From Flavobacterium sp. 245 (GTDB lineage Bacteria > Bacteroidota > Bacteroidia > Flavobacteriales > Flavobacteriaceae): a stretch of 64,000 nt of DNA. A model generated the notes under the pieces. That model saw only the letters and a program-made list of their open reading frames with translations, was not told the DNA's origin and made no database searches. Made by a program: the position numbers and the translations under genes. Where the stretch lies: the NCBI RefSeq assembly GCF_004362055.1, contig NZ_SNXB01000001.1, positions 62,001-126,000 on the forward strand, given 5' to 3'. Shown here piece by piece: positions 37,428 through 47,278 of this stretch. Numbering within the stretch: position 1 is the first letter of the stretch; each line of letters opens with the position of its first letter.

Positions 37428-37486
37428 TATAAAAAAGAAAAAACCAATTTGTTCTAAATGAACAAATTGGTTTTTTCTTTTTTATA
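37428..37486 (+). terminator. Long perfect hairpin after gldA
   Basis: 27-bp arms (37428-37454 and 37460-37486) pair perfectly around TAAAT. The right arm supplies a T-run (TTTTTTCTTTTTT). It begins 12 bp after the gldA stop. Confidence 0.85.
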
Positions 37487-37603
37487 TCTAACTCTTACGA
37501 TTTTCTTTCTTTTCAAACGCGTGTTATTGACTCGTTTTCAAACGATTACTATTTTATATTCTTTTTTTTATCTATTTTTATTTAGACTTGATATAAATAG
37601 TGT

Positions 37604-37727
37604 TATATTTGCAAAGAGAAATGGTATAACTTCATACTTTAATCAACCTTTCGATTCTTGTTTTTTGTTTTTTTTTGTGTTAGTAAAGAGCCTGTTTGTA
37701 GTTAACAGGCTCTTTTATATTTTTTGA
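37604..37727 (+). ncRNA. Candidate small RNA between gldA and the decarboxylase gene
   Basis: A -7 element TATATTTG (37604-37611) is followed by about 75 bases without a usable reading frame (first ATG stops after two codons) and a strong hairpin AAAGAGCCTGTT / AACAGGCTCTTT (37685-37716) with a T-rich tail on the plus strand. The T-rich tail is poor on the minus strand, so the hairpin fits a plus-strand transcript of about 110 nt better than it fits the convergent decarboxylase gene. The -33 TTG is not well placed (13 bp). The rest of the 316-bp gap is T-rich with no gene. Confidence 0.4.
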
Positions 37728-37731
37728 AGCT

Positions 37732-39141
37732 TTATATTTCAAGATCTAAAATTGAAGTTTTCATTTCTTCCATAATAATCTTAATATCATCTTCGGTTGT
37801 TCGCCAATTCACAAAAGAAGCTCTGATTCCTTTTTTATTTTGATAGAATGTCGGCGTCATAAAAACCTTTCCTTTATCATTCAAAATCGTCAAAAACTCA
37901 TTTACTTTCTCCTGATTATGATTTCCTTTTAAAGTAAAACAAACATTATTGAGACGAATTGGAGCTAATAATTCAAAACTTCCCGTCTCAATTAAAGCAT
38001 TCGCAAAATGAAGCGCCAGTGCAGTACTATTTTCAACGATATCTTTAAATCCGTCTTTTCCATAAGCACGCAAAGCAAACCACGCCGGAAGTGCACGTAA
38101 ACGACGTGAATTTTCAGGAAGAACATTTAAATAATTAAAATTCTCCAGCGGATTTCCCAAATAAGGTGCGTTAGAATTCTGGAAAGTTTCTACCTGTAAA
38201 CTCAAATGGTCTTTTTTTACTAAATAAAAAGCGCTTTCATAAGGTACATTCAGCCATTTATGACAATCAATTGTAATACTATCTGCCCCTTCCCAGCCTT
38301 CAACTAGATGTTTGAATTTATCTGAAACAGCTGCAAATCCGCCAAAAGCGGCGTCAATATGCCACCAGAAATTGTATTTTTCTCTTAAAGCAGCAATAGC
38401 CTCAAAATCGTCGAAATCTGCTGTATTAACCGTTCCTGCACTTGAAATCAAGATAAAAGGTTTTCCGTCTAACTTTTTAATATTTTCTTCTAAATCAAAT
38501 AAATCAATAGCTTCACGATTCCCTTCTATGGTTTTTACAGCTGTATAGTTTTGGCTTCCAATTCCTAACATTGACAAACATTTAATTGAGGAAGAATGAG
38601 GTGTTGCAGTTAGAATTGAAATAGGTTCAGAAATTCCATTTTTAGCAAAATCTTTTCCTGATTGTTTCCCAAACCATTGTCGAGCAACGCCTAAACAGGT
38701 GAAATTTGACATTGTAGCACCAGTTACGAAGCCACCAGAAAATGTTTCCGGCAATTGTAGCAATTGCAGTAAAAAATTAATTGTTTCAAATTCAATCAAT
38801 GCCGATGCACCTCCCTGAGCTTTTACTGCCTGCGTATTTTGATCATAAACTGAAGCCAGCCAGTCACCTACTATTGAGGCAGGTGTTGAACCTCCTGTGA
38901 CAAAGCCTAAATAACGCGGTCCGGGTGAAGAAACCATAAGTGGCGCAAGTCTTTCATTAAATTCATTTAATGCTGCGATTGAACCTAAACCAAACTCATT
39001 TAAAGTACTTGCCGTATCAATTGTATTTTTATTTGAAGTGGGAATCGTTTCAAGATTATTTAAAAAATCAATTCCCTGTTGTTTTGTTTTTTCTAAGATA
39101 TTTTCGAAATCGTTTAGATCTTGTTGTAATATTGAATTCAT
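37732..39141 (-). CDS. Group II PLP-dependent decarboxylase
   Basis: The 469-residue protein belongs to the aromatic/glutamate amino-acid decarboxylase fold. GGFVTGATMSNFTCLGVAR, WWHIDAAFGG (the Asp that holds the PLP nitrogen), and DCHKWLNVPY with the Schiff-base Lys (about residue 294) are all present. The substrate cannot be read from sequence: tyrosine/tryptophan decarboxylases, glutamate decarboxylases and diaminobutyrate decarboxylases share these motifs. The dicarboxylate symporter gene lies 112 bp upstream on the same strand, so an acidic substrate is conceivable. A degenerate family-B repeat arm lies between them. Confidence 0.9.
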   Translation of the reverse strand: MNSILQQDLNDFENILEKTKQQGIDFLNNLETIPTSNKNTIDTASTLNEFGLGSIAALNEFNERLAPLMVSSPGPRYLGFVTGGSTPASIVGDWLASVYDQNTQAVKAQGGASALIEFETINFLLQLLQLPETFSGGFVTGATMSNFTCLGVARQWFGKQSGKDFAKNGISEPISILTATPHSSSIKCLSMLGIGSQNYTAVKTIEGNREAIDLFDLEENIKKLDGKPFILISSAGTVNTADFDDFEAIAALREKYNFWWHIDAAFGGFAAVSDKFKHLVEGWEGADSITIDCHKWLNVPYESAFYLVKKDHLSLQVETFQNSNAPYLGNPLENFNYLNVLPENSRRLRALPAWFALRAYGKDGFKDIVENSTALALHFANALIETGSFELLAPIRLNNVCFTLKGNHNQEKVNEFLTILNDKGKVFMTPTFYQNKKGIRASFVNWRTTEDDIKIIMEEMKTSILDLEI

Positions 39142-39253
39142 AATTTATAAGGTATTAATATCCTACTAATTGTCAGATTGAGCAAAGCCGAAACCTTCCT
39201 TAGCAAGATGATAGTAAATTTTAGATTAATTATTTTTGATGAAATTTAGTAAG

Positions 39254-40477
39254 CTACCATTTGGTTTTTTCTGAAAATCTCGAAACCATCATCGAACAAA
39301 TTACATCGCCATTTGCATTTAATAAAGTTGCAATTGGGTCGACCAGAGTTCCTAAAATCATGGCAACTGGCAAAGCTTGCTCCATTGGGAAACCATAAAC
39401 GGTTATGGCTAAGATTTCGCCAATATAACCTCCATTTGGAATTCCTCCTTCGACAATTGAAACAACAACTGTAATTCCGAGTGCTAAAAGAATGGTCATC
39501 GGGTCTGAAAAATCTTTTCCAAACATGGCAAACAAAAAAGTGATTTTTAAAATGGAAGACATACTCGAACCATCTTTATGCAAAGGCGCACCAAGCGGAA
39601 TTACCAGATTACGAACATGTGCCGGAATACCCATTTTTTCTGCAGCATCCAAATTGGCCGGAATAGTTGCAATACTGCTGCAAGTTCCCACTGCAGTCAA
39701 TGACGGCGTAATATTATTGCTCCAAAAAACTTTAAAAGCTCTTTTTCCGCCCGCAATAACAGCATACAAACTAAAAAATACAAAGAAATAAAAGATGCAG
39801 GCCGCATAATAAACAGCCATAGGTTTTGCATAAACGCCAAACAACTGCGGCCCAAAAATACCAACCTGATAAGCAAAATAAGCTCCTAAACCAATTGGAG
39901 CAAATTTCATTATAATGTTCAAAAGCTGTTTCATTACCTCATTTCCTGAATCCAGAAAACTCTTGAATGCATTTCCTTTTTCACCAGACTGCAATGTTGC
40001 AAAACCAATTAAAAAAGAGAAAATAATTAACGCCAGCATGCTTTTTCGAGACAATAATTCGAAGAAATCATTTGCGGTAAGTAGTTTTGCAATTTGATCT
40101 CCAGCTGATCCTGATTCAATTTTTTCAAACGGAATTTTGGCAATAGCAATATCTTCATGAATAGGAAAAATATAAACAGCAAAAATCATAACAATTGCTG
40201 AAATAAGAATCGTAGCCAGAAAGACCAATATCATAATCATAAACAGTTTTCCTAGTTTTTCTGTTTTCTCCAAATTAGCAATCGAAGAACCGATTGTAAA
40301 AAATATAAGGGGAATAATAGCTGTAAAAAGCAAATTCAGAAATATATCGCCAATTGGTTTTATTACCAAAACTTTTTCTCCGAAAACCAATCCAAAAATG
40401 CTCCCGATTATAATACCGCCAAGAAGCCACAAAATACTACTGTAACTCTGCAAAAAATTGATTTTCTTAATTTCCAT
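39254..40477 (-). CDS. Dicarboxylate/amino acid:cation symporter
   Basis: The 407-residue membrane protein is of the DAACS (GltP/DctA) family: about eight helices plus two re-entrant hairpins. TAVGTCSSIATIPANLDAAEKMG corresponds to the serine-rich hairpin, PLGAPLHKDGSSM to the NMDGT region, and VEGGIPNGGYIGEI and LVDPIATLLNANGDV to the C-terminal substrate site. It imports glutamate, aspartate or C4-dicarboxylates with Na+ or H+. The canonical NMDGT reads HKDGSS here, a variation seen in Bacteroidetes members. It lies upstream of the decarboxylase gene with 112 bp between. Confidence 0.92.
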   Translation of the reverse strand: MEIKKINFLQSYSSILWLLGGIIIGSIFGLVFGEKVLVIKPIGDIFLNLLFTAIIPLIFFTIGSSIANLEKTEKLGKLFMIMILVFLATILISAIVMIFAVYIFPIHEDIAIAKIPFEKIESGSAGDQIAKLLTANDFFELLSRKSMLALIIFSFLIGFATLQSGEKGNAFKSFLDSGNEVMKQLLNIIMKFAPIGLGAYFAYQVGIFGPQLFGVYAKPMAVYYAACIFYFFVFFSLYAVIAGGKRAFKVFWSNNITPSLTAVGTCSSIATIPANLDAAEKMGIPAHVRNLVIPLGAPLHKDGSSMSSILKITFLFAMFGKDFSDPMTILLALGITVVVSIVEGGIPNGGYIGEILAITVYGFPMEQALPVAMILGTLVDPIATLLNANGDVICSMMVSRFSEKTKW

Positions 40478-40623
40478 AAAATTTTAAGGATTATAATTCA
40501 GAAACATAAAACAAAGAATGAAAGTACTCAAAAAAAGATTGCGAAAATTGATTCGTCATTTTTTTGCCAAAGATTAAGTGCTCTAAAATGATTATTGAAT
40601 CTGTTGCAAAAAAATAATTACTA

Positions 40624-41277
40624 CTATTTCTGCAAAACAATAGTTGTATATTCTCTATCAAGCAATTCGCCTGTTTTACTTTTTACTTTTTCTGTCTGAC
40701 TTTCAATGTAAACAATTTTAAAATCTGTTTTTTCAATTAGTTTTTGTGCTTTTTCGGTGTTATAAAGCTCAAATTCAAATTGCGTAAACGGAAGTTGCTT
40801 CATAAAATCTTCCTGAGCAAAAGTTAAGCAGAAATTCCCACTTGGTTTTAAAACTCTGTAAATTTCTAAAAGTAATTTTTCTGGTTCCTGCCAAAAATAA
40901 ATGGTATTTACTGTAAATATTTTATCGAAAGATTCGTCTTCAAACGGAAATGCGTTTCCGTCGTAAAGCGAAAAGAATGCTTGTTTTTGAGAGACAAAAT
41001 TTCGATTGATCTGACGCGCTTCCTGAAACATCAATTCCGACATTTCGAGTCCGTAGTATTTCAGGTTTTCGGCTTGTTCAAATATAAATTCTACATGGCC
41101 AGCATTTCCATGGCCTAATTCTAAAATAGAATTCCCGTCTTTTATATTTAGATTTTGAACAGAATGACGCGTCATGTTGATGTTGGTTTCATGCATCATG
41201 TTGGCCATTTCTATCCCTTTTTGTCCTGTTGGATGTTTTAATTGAGAGGCGATTGCTTGTAATTCTTCTTTTTCCAT
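40624..41277 (-). CDS. Class I SAM-dependent methyltransferase
   Basis: The start is taken as ATG at 41277 (MEKEELQAIASQLKHPTGQ); the frame extends to a TTG at 41298 without family support. The 217 residues contain the motif I region NSILELGHGNAGHVEFI, YYGLEMSE (acidic residue after strand 2), DGNAFPFEDESFDKIFTVNTIYFW and IYRVLKPSGNFCLTF, the usual order of a Rossmann-like Methyltransf_11 domain. The substrate is unknown. It is probably a single gene; a family-A inverted repeat separates it from metF. Confidence 0.88.
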   Translation of the reverse strand: MEKEELQAIASQLKHPTGQKGIEMANMMHETNINMTRHSVQNLNIKDGNSILELGHGNAGHVEFIFEQAENLKYYGLEMSELMFQEARQINRNFVSQKQAFFSLYDGNAFPFEDESFDKIFTVNTIYFWQEPEKLLLEIYRVLKPSGNFCLTFAQEDFMKQLPFTQFEFELYNTEKAQKLIEKTDFKIVYIESQTEKVKSKTGELLDREYTTIVLQK

Positions 41278-41323
41278 AATACAAAAATTAAATTTCAATT
41301 AAAATTCCAATAGCAACTACTGA

Positions 41324-41405
41324 GTCATTGCGAGGAACGAAGCAACCTCACTAACAAAAGCACAAAAGATAAGCAAAGTAAGATTGCTTCGTTCCTCGCA
41401 ATGAC
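41324..41405. repeat. BIME-like inverted repeat, family A (full copy)
   Basis: 24-bp arms (41324-41347, 41382-41405) are perfect inverted copies around a 34-bp spacer. The right arm ends 1 bp from the metF stop codon, so the hairpin is probably transcribed as the metF 3' end. The spacer starts TCACTAACAA as in the 62477 copy. Confidence 0.9.
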
Positions 41406-41406
41406 A

Positions 41407-42363
41407 TTAAAAAACCTGACTCGCGATCTGGCGAATATTCTCCGATTTTCCCATTGAATAATAATGTAAAAACGGAACTCCTGCCGCTTTTAATTCAAGA
41501 GACTGCTGAATCGCCCACTCGATTCCAACTTGTTTGATTTCAGCATTGTTTTTGCATTTGTCAACAGCATCGATTAAATCTTCTGGAAGATCAATTCTGA
41601 AAATCTGCGGTAAAACTTGCAAGTGTCTTTGAACAGCGATTGGTTTAATTCCAGGTATAATCGGAATTGTAATTCCCATTTCTCTGGCTTTTTCTACAAA
41701 GGCAAAATATTTTGAATTGTCAAAAAACATTTGTGTTACCACATAATCTGCTCCGGCATCAACTTTTTCTTTTAATCTTTTTAAATCAGATTGTAAAGAT
41801 GGCGATTCTAAATGTTTTTCAGGATAACCCGCAACACCAATACAAAAGTCAGCTTTATTATCAATATCCATTACTTCGTGCAGATATTTTCCGCAGTTTA
41901 GATCGTTGATTTGGCGAACCAAATCTATTGCATAATGATTTCCACCAGCTTTAGGCACAAAAGATTGTTCGTCTTTCATAGCATCACCACGAAGCGCCAT
42001 GACATTGTTGATTCCTAAATACTGACAATCCACCAGCATATATTCGGTTTCTTCTTGCGTAAATCCGCCACAAAGTAAATGCGGAACGGTATCTACATTG
42101 TATTTATGTTTTATAGAAGCGCAAATTCCAAGCGTTCCCGGACGCATACGAGTCAATTTTTTATCTAAAAGTCCGTTACCGCGATCAATATAAATATACT
42201 CTTCACGAGACGTTGTTACGTCAATAAAAGGTGGTTTAAACTCCATTAACGGATCGATATTGTCGTATAATTCCTGAATACTTTTCCCCTTTTGAGGCGG
42301 AATAATTTCAAATGAGAATAATGTTTTTCCTTTGGCGTTTTCTATATGTTCTGTTACTTTCAT
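41407..42363 (-). CDS. metF: 5,10-Methylenetetrahydrofolate reductase
   Basis: The ATG at 42363 (MKVTEHIENAKGKTLFSFE) is preferred; an upstream TTG in frame adds six residues without support. The 318-residue TIM barrel has FSFEIIPPQKGKS with the catalytic Glu, TPHLLCGGF, NVMALRGDA, PEKH and GADYVVTQMFFD. It reduces methylene-THF to methyl-THF using FAD, supplying both MetE and MetH. It lies 82 bp behind metH (large part) on the same strand, and the gap holds an inverted pair of 7-bp arrays. Confidence 0.96.
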   Translation of the reverse strand: MKVTEHIENAKGKTLFSFEIIPPQKGKSIQELYDNIDPLMEFKPPFIDVTTSREEYIYIDRGNGLLDKKLTRMRPGTLGICASIKHKYNVDTVPHLLCGGFTQEETEYMLVDCQYLGINNVMALRGDAMKDEQSFVPKAGGNHYAIDLVRQINDLNCGKYLHEVMDIDNKADFCIGVAGYPEKHLESPSLQSDLKRLKEKVDAGADYVVTQMFFDNSKYFAFVEKAREMGITIPIIPGIKPIAVQRHLQVLPQIFRIDLPEDLIDAVDKCKNNAEIKQVGIEWAIQQSLELKAAGVPFLHYYSMGKSENIRQIASQVF

Positions 42364-42373
42364 TCTTATTTTT

Positions 42374-42441
42374 TGTTTCAAGTTTTTTAAGTTTCAAGTT
42401 TCAAGTTACGTGCGAACCTGAAACTTGAAACTTGAAACTTT
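42374..42441. repeat. Inverted pair of 7-bp periodic arrays between metH and metF
   Basis: GTTTCAA units on the left and GAAACTT units on the right, three or more of each in 7-bp register, are complementary, giving a hairpin with a GC-containing loop (ACGTGCGAACCT). Related single arrays lie at 55361, 56452 and 61893. Confidence 0.85.
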
Positions 42442-42445
42442 TTCT

Positions 42446-45121
42446 TTAATCTGCTATATTAGGGTTTAACCATTTCATTGCATAATCAGTTGGAACATTG
42501 CGTCGTTTGGCGTAATCGACCACCTGATCTTCTTTTATTTTTCCGAGTCCGAAATACCTGCTTTTTGGATTTCCGAAATAATATCCGGAAACCGATGAGG
42601 CTGGCCACATCGCCATGCTTTCCGTTAACGTAACTCCAATTTCTTCGGCTACATTTAAAAGTTTCCAAATCGTTGGTTTCTCCAGGTGATCCGGACAAGC
42701 CGGATATCCAGGAGCCGGACGAATTCCCTTATAAGTTTCTTTAATCAATTCTTCGTTTGTTAAAGATTCTTCTACATCATAACCCCAGAATTCTTTACGA
42801 ACTTTCTCGTGAAGATATTCGGCGAAAGCCTCGGCAAAACGATCGGCCAATGCCTTAACCATAATGGAATTATAATCATCCAAATCTTTTTCAAATTCAG
42901 CTGCCCATTCGTCTACACCAAAACCGGTTGTCACACAAAAAGCTCCCATATAATCCTCTATTCCGCTCTCTTTTGGCAGAATAAAATCAGACAATGCAAT
43001 ATTCGGCGCGCCTTTTGTTTTTTGTGATTGCTGACGAAGCGTTAAGAATTTCTCCAAAACTTTTCCGTTTTCATCACGTAATTCGATATCGTCATCATCA
43101 ACCTGATTTGCAGGAAAAATGCCGTAAATACCTTTTGCTTGTAGTTTTTTCTCAGCCAAAATTACTTTAAGCATCGCCTGAGCATCTGCAAAAAGAGAAG
43201 TTGCTTCTTTACCCACAACCTCATCCGTTAAAATCGCAGGATATTTTCCGTGCAATTCCCAAGTTTGAAAAAATGGCGTCCAGTCGATATACGGAACCAA
43301 AACATCCAGATCAACTTCAACTGTCTGTTTACCAATAAATTTTGGTTTTGTTGGAGTGTATTCGCTCCAGTCTAACTGCATTTTATTTTTACGCGCATCT
43401 TCAATGCTTAAGAAGTTTTTATCTCTCGAACGATTCAAAAACGTTTCTCTAAACGAATCGTATTCTGCACGAATATCGCTTGCATATATTTTACGGTTAT
43501 GGTCTAATAGATTTCCTGCAACAGTCACAGCACGTGAAGCATCGTTTACGTGAATTACAGTTTCTCTATATTGTGGCGCAATTTTCACGGCAGTATGCGC
43601 ACGCGAAGTGGTTGCTCCACCAATCATAATCGGAATTTTAATTCCTTGTTTGTCTAATTCTTTGGCTAAATAAACCATTTCGTCAAGCGAAGGTGTGATC
43701 AGTCCGCTTAAACCAATAATATCAACATTATGTTCAATCGCAGCCGCAATAATTTTTTCCGGAGGCACCATAACACCAAGATCTACAATCTCGTAATTGT
43801 TACAAGCCAAAACTACCGAAACGATATTTTTACCAATATCGTGAACATCGCCTTTTACGGTTGCCATCAAAATTTTTCCGTTTCCTTGTTTGTCTCCGGC
43901 TTGTTTGCTTGCTTCGATATAAGGCAATAAATAAGCCACCGCTTTTTTCATTACACGTGCCGATTTTACAACCTGAGGCAGGAACATTTTTCCGCTTCCG
44001 AATAAATCTCCAACGACATTCATTCCGGTCATCAAATTGATTTCGATAACTTCAATTGGTTTTGTAGCCGCTAATCTTGCTTCTTCAACATCTTCTTCAA
44101 TAAAAGCATCAACTCCTTTTACTAATGAATGCGTAATTCTTTCCTGAACCGTTCCTAAACGCCATTCCTGAATCGCTTTTTCATCTGATTTTACTTCGCC
44201 TTTTACGTTTTCAGCAAAATCTAAAAGTCGTTCTGTCGCATCATCGCGTCTGTCTAAAATTACGTCTTCAACGTGTTCTAATAAGTCTTTCGGAATATCA
44301 TCGTAAATCGTCAACATCTCCGGATTAACAATTCCCATCGTCATTCCGTTCTTGATCGCGTGGTATAAAAACACCGAGTGCATCGCTTCACGAACCGTGT
44401 CATTTCCTCTAAAAGAGAACGAAACGTTACTTACTCCACCACTGATATGCGCATGAGGCAAGTTATCTCGAACCCATTTCGTACCTCTAAAAAAGTCCAA
44501 AGCATTCAAGCGATGTTCTTCCATTCCGGTTGCAACGGGAAAAATATTTAAATCGAAAATGATATCCTGTGGAGGAAAACCCACTTTATTTACTAAAATA
44601 TCATACGAACGCTGGCAAATTTCAACTCGTCGATCGTAATTATCGGCCTGACCTACTTCGTCAAAAGCCATAATAATAGCCGCAGCTCCGTAACGTTTAA
44701 TTAATTTGGCGTGATGAATAAAGGCTTCTTCGCCTTCTTTCAACGAAATCGAGTTGACAACGCTTTTTCCTTGTACTACTTTTAAACCTGCTTCAATGAT
44801 TTCCCATTTCGAACTGTCGATCATAATCGGCACTCTCGAAATATCCGGTTCTGATGCAATTAAATTCAGGAATTTTGTCATCGCCTGAACACCATCAAGC
44901 ATTCCTTCATCCATATTAATATCGATGATCTGTGCTCCACCTTCTACTTGTTGTCTTGCAATATCAAGCGCCTCGTCATATTTCTCTTCCTTGATTAAGC
45001 GAAGGAATTTTCTTGAACCGGTTACATTCGTACGTTCCCCAACGTTTACAAAAACACTTTCGGGCGTAATAATCAACGGTTCTAATCCTGCTAATACAAG
45101 GTCTCTTCTTTTTTCTGCCAT
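42446..45121 (-). CDS. metH: Methionine synthase, folate/cobalamin/reactivation modules (MetH C-terminal part)
   Basis: The 891-residue protein lacks the homocysteine-binding module and holds the other three. The pterin-binding barrel comes first ([25 protein letters not shown]), then the cap and B12-binding domain with the cobalt-ligand motif [10 protein letters not shown] (about residue 425) and [11 protein letters not shown], then the SAM-dependent activation domain ([15 protein letters not shown], about residue 800). The missing module is encoded by the ORF at 47279-48283, 2.2 kb upstream. It remethylates homocysteine using B12 and methyl-THF made by MetF, its downstream neighbour. Confidence 0.97.
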   Translation of the reverse strand: MAEKRRDLVLAGLEPLIITPESVFVNVGERTNVTGSRKFLRLIKEEKYDEALDIARQQVEGGAQIIDINMDEGMLDGVQAMTKFLNLIASEPDISRVPIMIDSSKWEIIEAGLKVVQGKSVVNSISLKEGEEAFIHHAKLIKRYGAAAIIMAFDEVGQADNYDRRVEICQRSYDILVNKVGFPPQDIIFDLNIFPVATGMEEHRLNALDFFRGTKWVRDNLPHAHISGGVSNVSFSFRGNDTVREAMHSVFLYHAIKNGMTMGIVNPEMLTIYDDIPKDLLEHVEDVILDRRDDATERLLDFAENVKGEVKSDEKAIQEWRLGTVQERITHSLVKGVDAFIEEDVEEARLAATKPIEVIEINLMTGMNVVGDLFGSGKMFLPQVVKSARVMKKAVAYLLPYIEASKQAGDKQGNGKILMATVKGDVHDIGKNIVSVVLACNNYEIVDLGVMVPPEKIIAAAIEHNVDIIGLSGLITPSLDEMVYLAKELDKQGIKIPIMIGGATTSRAHTAVKIAPQYRETVIHVNDASRAVTVAGNLLDHNRKIYASDIRAEYDSFRETFLNRSRDKNFLSIEDARKNKMQLDWSEYTPTKPKFIGKQTVEVDLDVLVPYIDWTPFFQTWELHGKYPAILTDEVVGKEATSLFADAQAMLKVILAEKKLQAKGIYGIFPANQVDDDDIELRDENGKVLEKFLTLRQQSQKTKGAPNIALSDFILPKESGIEDYMGAFCVTTGFGVDEWAAEFEKDLDDYNSIMVKALADRFAEAFAEYLHEKVRKEFWGYDVEESLTNEELIKETYKGIRPAPGYPACPDHLEKPTIWKLLNVAEEIGVTLTESMAMWPASSVSGYYFGNPKSRYFGLGKIKEDQVVDYAKRRNVPTDYAMKWLNPNIAD

Positions 45122-45127
45122 TTCTTT

Positions 45128-45216
45128 TTAAGTTACTAAGATCCTTAGATTCTAAGGTTCTGAGTTTTTTAATTCTTTGTTTTATTTTCCTACAAGGTTT
45201 CCAAAACCTTGTAGGT
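45128..45216. repeat. 8-bp periodic array followed by a REP palindrome
   Basis: 45128-45170: AAGTTACT, AAGATCCT, TAGATTCT, AAGGTTCT, GAGTTTTT in 8-bp register, upstream of the metH start. 45189-45216: CCTACAAGGTTTCC..AAAACCTTGTAGG, a variant of the RAYT-type palindrome in which ACAG became CAAG on both arms, so pairing is kept. Confidence 0.85.
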
Positions 45217-45242
45217 ATATTCGTTTTTAATAATCTTATTTT

Positions 45243-45332
45243 GGGCGTGTCCCAAGGGCCGGGCTATCCGTTCCTAGTCCTCGCACTTCCTTCGTCAGGC
45301 TGTGGGCTATCCACTTCTATCCCTCACGCAAA
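45243..45332. repeat. Intergenic element related to the covarying hairpin flanks
   Basis: GGGCTATCCGTTCC on the left and CCACTTCTATCCCTCACGC on the right match the flank style of the covarying element, but the inside (45276-45305) lacks the CTTTT-AAAGA-AAAAG core. A short GGGCGTGTCCC palindrome opens it. I treat it as a diverged relative. Confidence 0.45.
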
Positions 45333-45380
45333 CTCGGTTTCATAACACGTTTACGCTATCAAATTTTTTCAATTGTAATT

Positions 45381-45935
45381 CTATTTCGCTAACACAGTAC
45401 TCGAATCAACAGTATCTAATATCATTTCGCCTAATGATTCAAGTAATGACTTTATATTGTTTTTCGCCGAAACTTCATTCGCCAATCTTAATCTTTTCAC
45501 ACCTAAAGAAGCATCCGAAAAAGTTGCAATCCCAGATTGCGTTACACTTTTTGAAAACACTAACTTATCATTATGATACAATTTGTAATCGATAGTTGTT
45601 TTCACAGTAAAACTGAAACCAATTACAGGTTGATCAACCGAAACTAAATTAATTTCCAGTGTCCAATCGTGATCCGAGGCTGAAATCTTCGAAAAAACAT
45701 TAGAACTTACTATTGATTTTTTAAAAGCCTCTTCAAAATTTTTATTCGAAATATTCGATTTCCAAAAAGGGCTTGTTTCCCTTCCTCCAGTTACAGCCTT
45801 TATAAAAACTTCATCACTAATTTGTGCTTTTGATTTATAGTCCGTTACGGTCATTCCTTCTACTGTTGATCCAGAAGCACATTTTACTAGTAACGTTGAA
45901 AGAAAAACTAACAACGCTAATTTTAATGATTTCAT
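45381..45935 (-). CDS. Lipoprotein of unknown function between the metH parts
   Basis: The ATG at 45935 (MKSLKLALLVFLSTLLVKC) gives a 184-residue lipoprotein with lipobox LVKC (C19); the frame upstream lacks a signal-like start. The body is soluble-looking with mixed alpha/beta character (WTLEINLVSVDQPVIGFSF, TIDYKLYHNDKLVFSKSV) and a helical C-terminus ending VDSSTVLAK. I do not recognise the family. It lies 75 bp after the leucine-rich-repeat lipoprotein and before metH on the same strand; both look like an insertion into the methionine cluster. Confidence 0.7.
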   Translation of the reverse strand: MKSLKLALLVFLSTLLVKCASGSTVEGMTVTDYKSKAQISDEVFIKAVTGGRETSPFWKSNISNKNFEEAFKKSIVSSNVFSKISASDHDWTLEINLVSVDQPVIGFSFTVKTTIDYKLYHNDKLVFSKSVTQSGIATFSDASLGVKRLRLANEVSAKNNIKSLLESLGEMILDTVDSSTVLAK

Positions 45936-46010
45936 AATTAAAAAAAAATTAAAGCAAAACTCTCTTTGCAAACACTAACCAAGTATTTATATTAACTAGC
46001 TCTTATAATT

Positions 46011-47171
46011 TTAAAAACAATTAGTACTAATAGTACAGTTATATCCCCAAAAATTAACTTGATTTTGGACTTCTGCCAATTCAGAAGCATCACAACAGAT
46101 AGAGTTAAGTTTAGGATTATTTCCAAAATAGTAATTGTTTAAATTACTTCCGTTTTTTAACACCATCGATTGTAAATTTGCCATATTATAAATATCTAAA
46201 TAATCAAGTTGAGGGCAATAACGTGCATCAAAACTCGATAAAAGATTATTGGATATATCTAAATTTTTTAATGCTGTCAAACCATTTAAATCGATTGTGG
46301 TTAACTTATTATTGTAGCTTCTTATAAAATTCAACTTACTACAATTGCTTAATTTTAAATCTGATAAAACATTGCTTTCACAATAAATGTCCATTAAACT
46401 AATACAATTTGAAACATTCAAAGAGGTCATCTTATTATTTGAACACTGCAACGAACTTAAATTTTTTAAATTATTGGCATCCAAAGATGTCAATAAATTA
46501 TACGATATATATAAGTAACTCAAATTTTTCAAATGTCCAATTGTCAAACTAGTCAATAAATTATATGAACCTCTTAAATCACTAATATTATTTGAGTTTT
46601 CAATATTGAAACTGCTAATTTTATTTGATTCAAAATACACAGTTTCAAGTGATGGCAATGAACTTAAATTTAAGGAGGTTAATTCATTTTGACTAACCTT
46701 AAGAAATTTTAAGTTCTTCAAACCTTGTACATTTATAGTAGTGATATTATTAAATTCACAATACACTGTATGTAGTTTTTTTAGACTTGAAGCATCTAAA
46801 ACTTTAACCTTGTTATTTCTAAAAGATAAGTATTTAAGATTTCGAAAAGCAAGCAAGCCTTCCAATGAACTAATATTGGAATTGTCAACAGTCAGTTCAC
46901 TAATGTTTTCGGCTTCACAAACTTGAATAATCCCATCATCATTAGCATCAATTTTAGTAACAAAACCTTCTAAATTGGACGCCACAACATTATTTAAGCT
47001 TGCAGTAGCAGATAATAATTTAGCTTTAAAGTTTGCATCTGGAATGTTTACTGTTTGTGTGCAATTTTTATCAGAATTGATGTTCTTAGAATCATCATCA
47101 GAATTGGAACAACCCAAAAAAATCAAACTTAAAGAAGTTAACAATCCAAAAAAGTAACTTTTAATATTCAT
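46011..47171 (-). CDS. Leucine-rich-repeat lipoprotein with a calcium-loop-like segment
   Basis: The 386-residue protein has a lipoprotein signal (LIFLGC, C21), an acidic S/D/N linker, then an EF-hand-like loop (DANDDGIIQVCE, about residues 74-85), and about eleven leucine-rich repeats of about 21 residues with the consensus LxxLxxLxxxxNxLTSLNxSNL. It ends in a cysteine-containing cap (SICCDASELAEVQ, YNCTISTNCF). Such Bacteroidetes proteins are surface or periplasmic binding proteins; the ligand is unknown. There is no type IX sorting domain at the C-terminus. It sits between the two halves of metH, co-directional with both, without any known link to methionine. Confidence 0.88.
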   Translation of the reverse strand: MNIKSYFFGLLTSLSLIFLGCSNSDDDSKNINSDKNCTQTVNIPDANFKAKLLSATASLNNVVASNLEGFVTKIDANDDGIIQVCEAENISELTVDNSNISSLEGLLAFRNLKYLSFRNNKVKVLDASSLKKLHTVYCEFNNITTINVQGLKNLKFLKVSQNELTSLNLSSLPSLETVYFESNKISSFNIENSNNISDLRGSYNLLTSLTIGHLKNLSYLYISYNLLTSLDANNLKNLSSLQCSNNKMTSLNVSNCISLMDIYCESNVLSDLKLSNCSKLNFIRSYNNKLTTIDLNGLTALKNLDISNNLLSSFDARYCPQLDYLDIYNMANLQSMVLKNGSNLNNYYFGNNPKLNSICCDASELAEVQNQVNFWGYNCTISTNCF

Positions 47172-47278
47172 AGTGTAATAGTTAGTATTTTATTTTTTCA
47201 TTGTAATTTTAAGTGAAATAAATCCTAATTCTCCTAAATACCAACAAAAATCTAAAACAATCTTTTCTTGTTTATAAT

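Noticed and set aside
37458..37727. 89-codon F-rich open frame after gldA
   Set aside because: It is built of T-runs inside a terminator hairpin and a candidate ncRNA, with no protein-like pattern.
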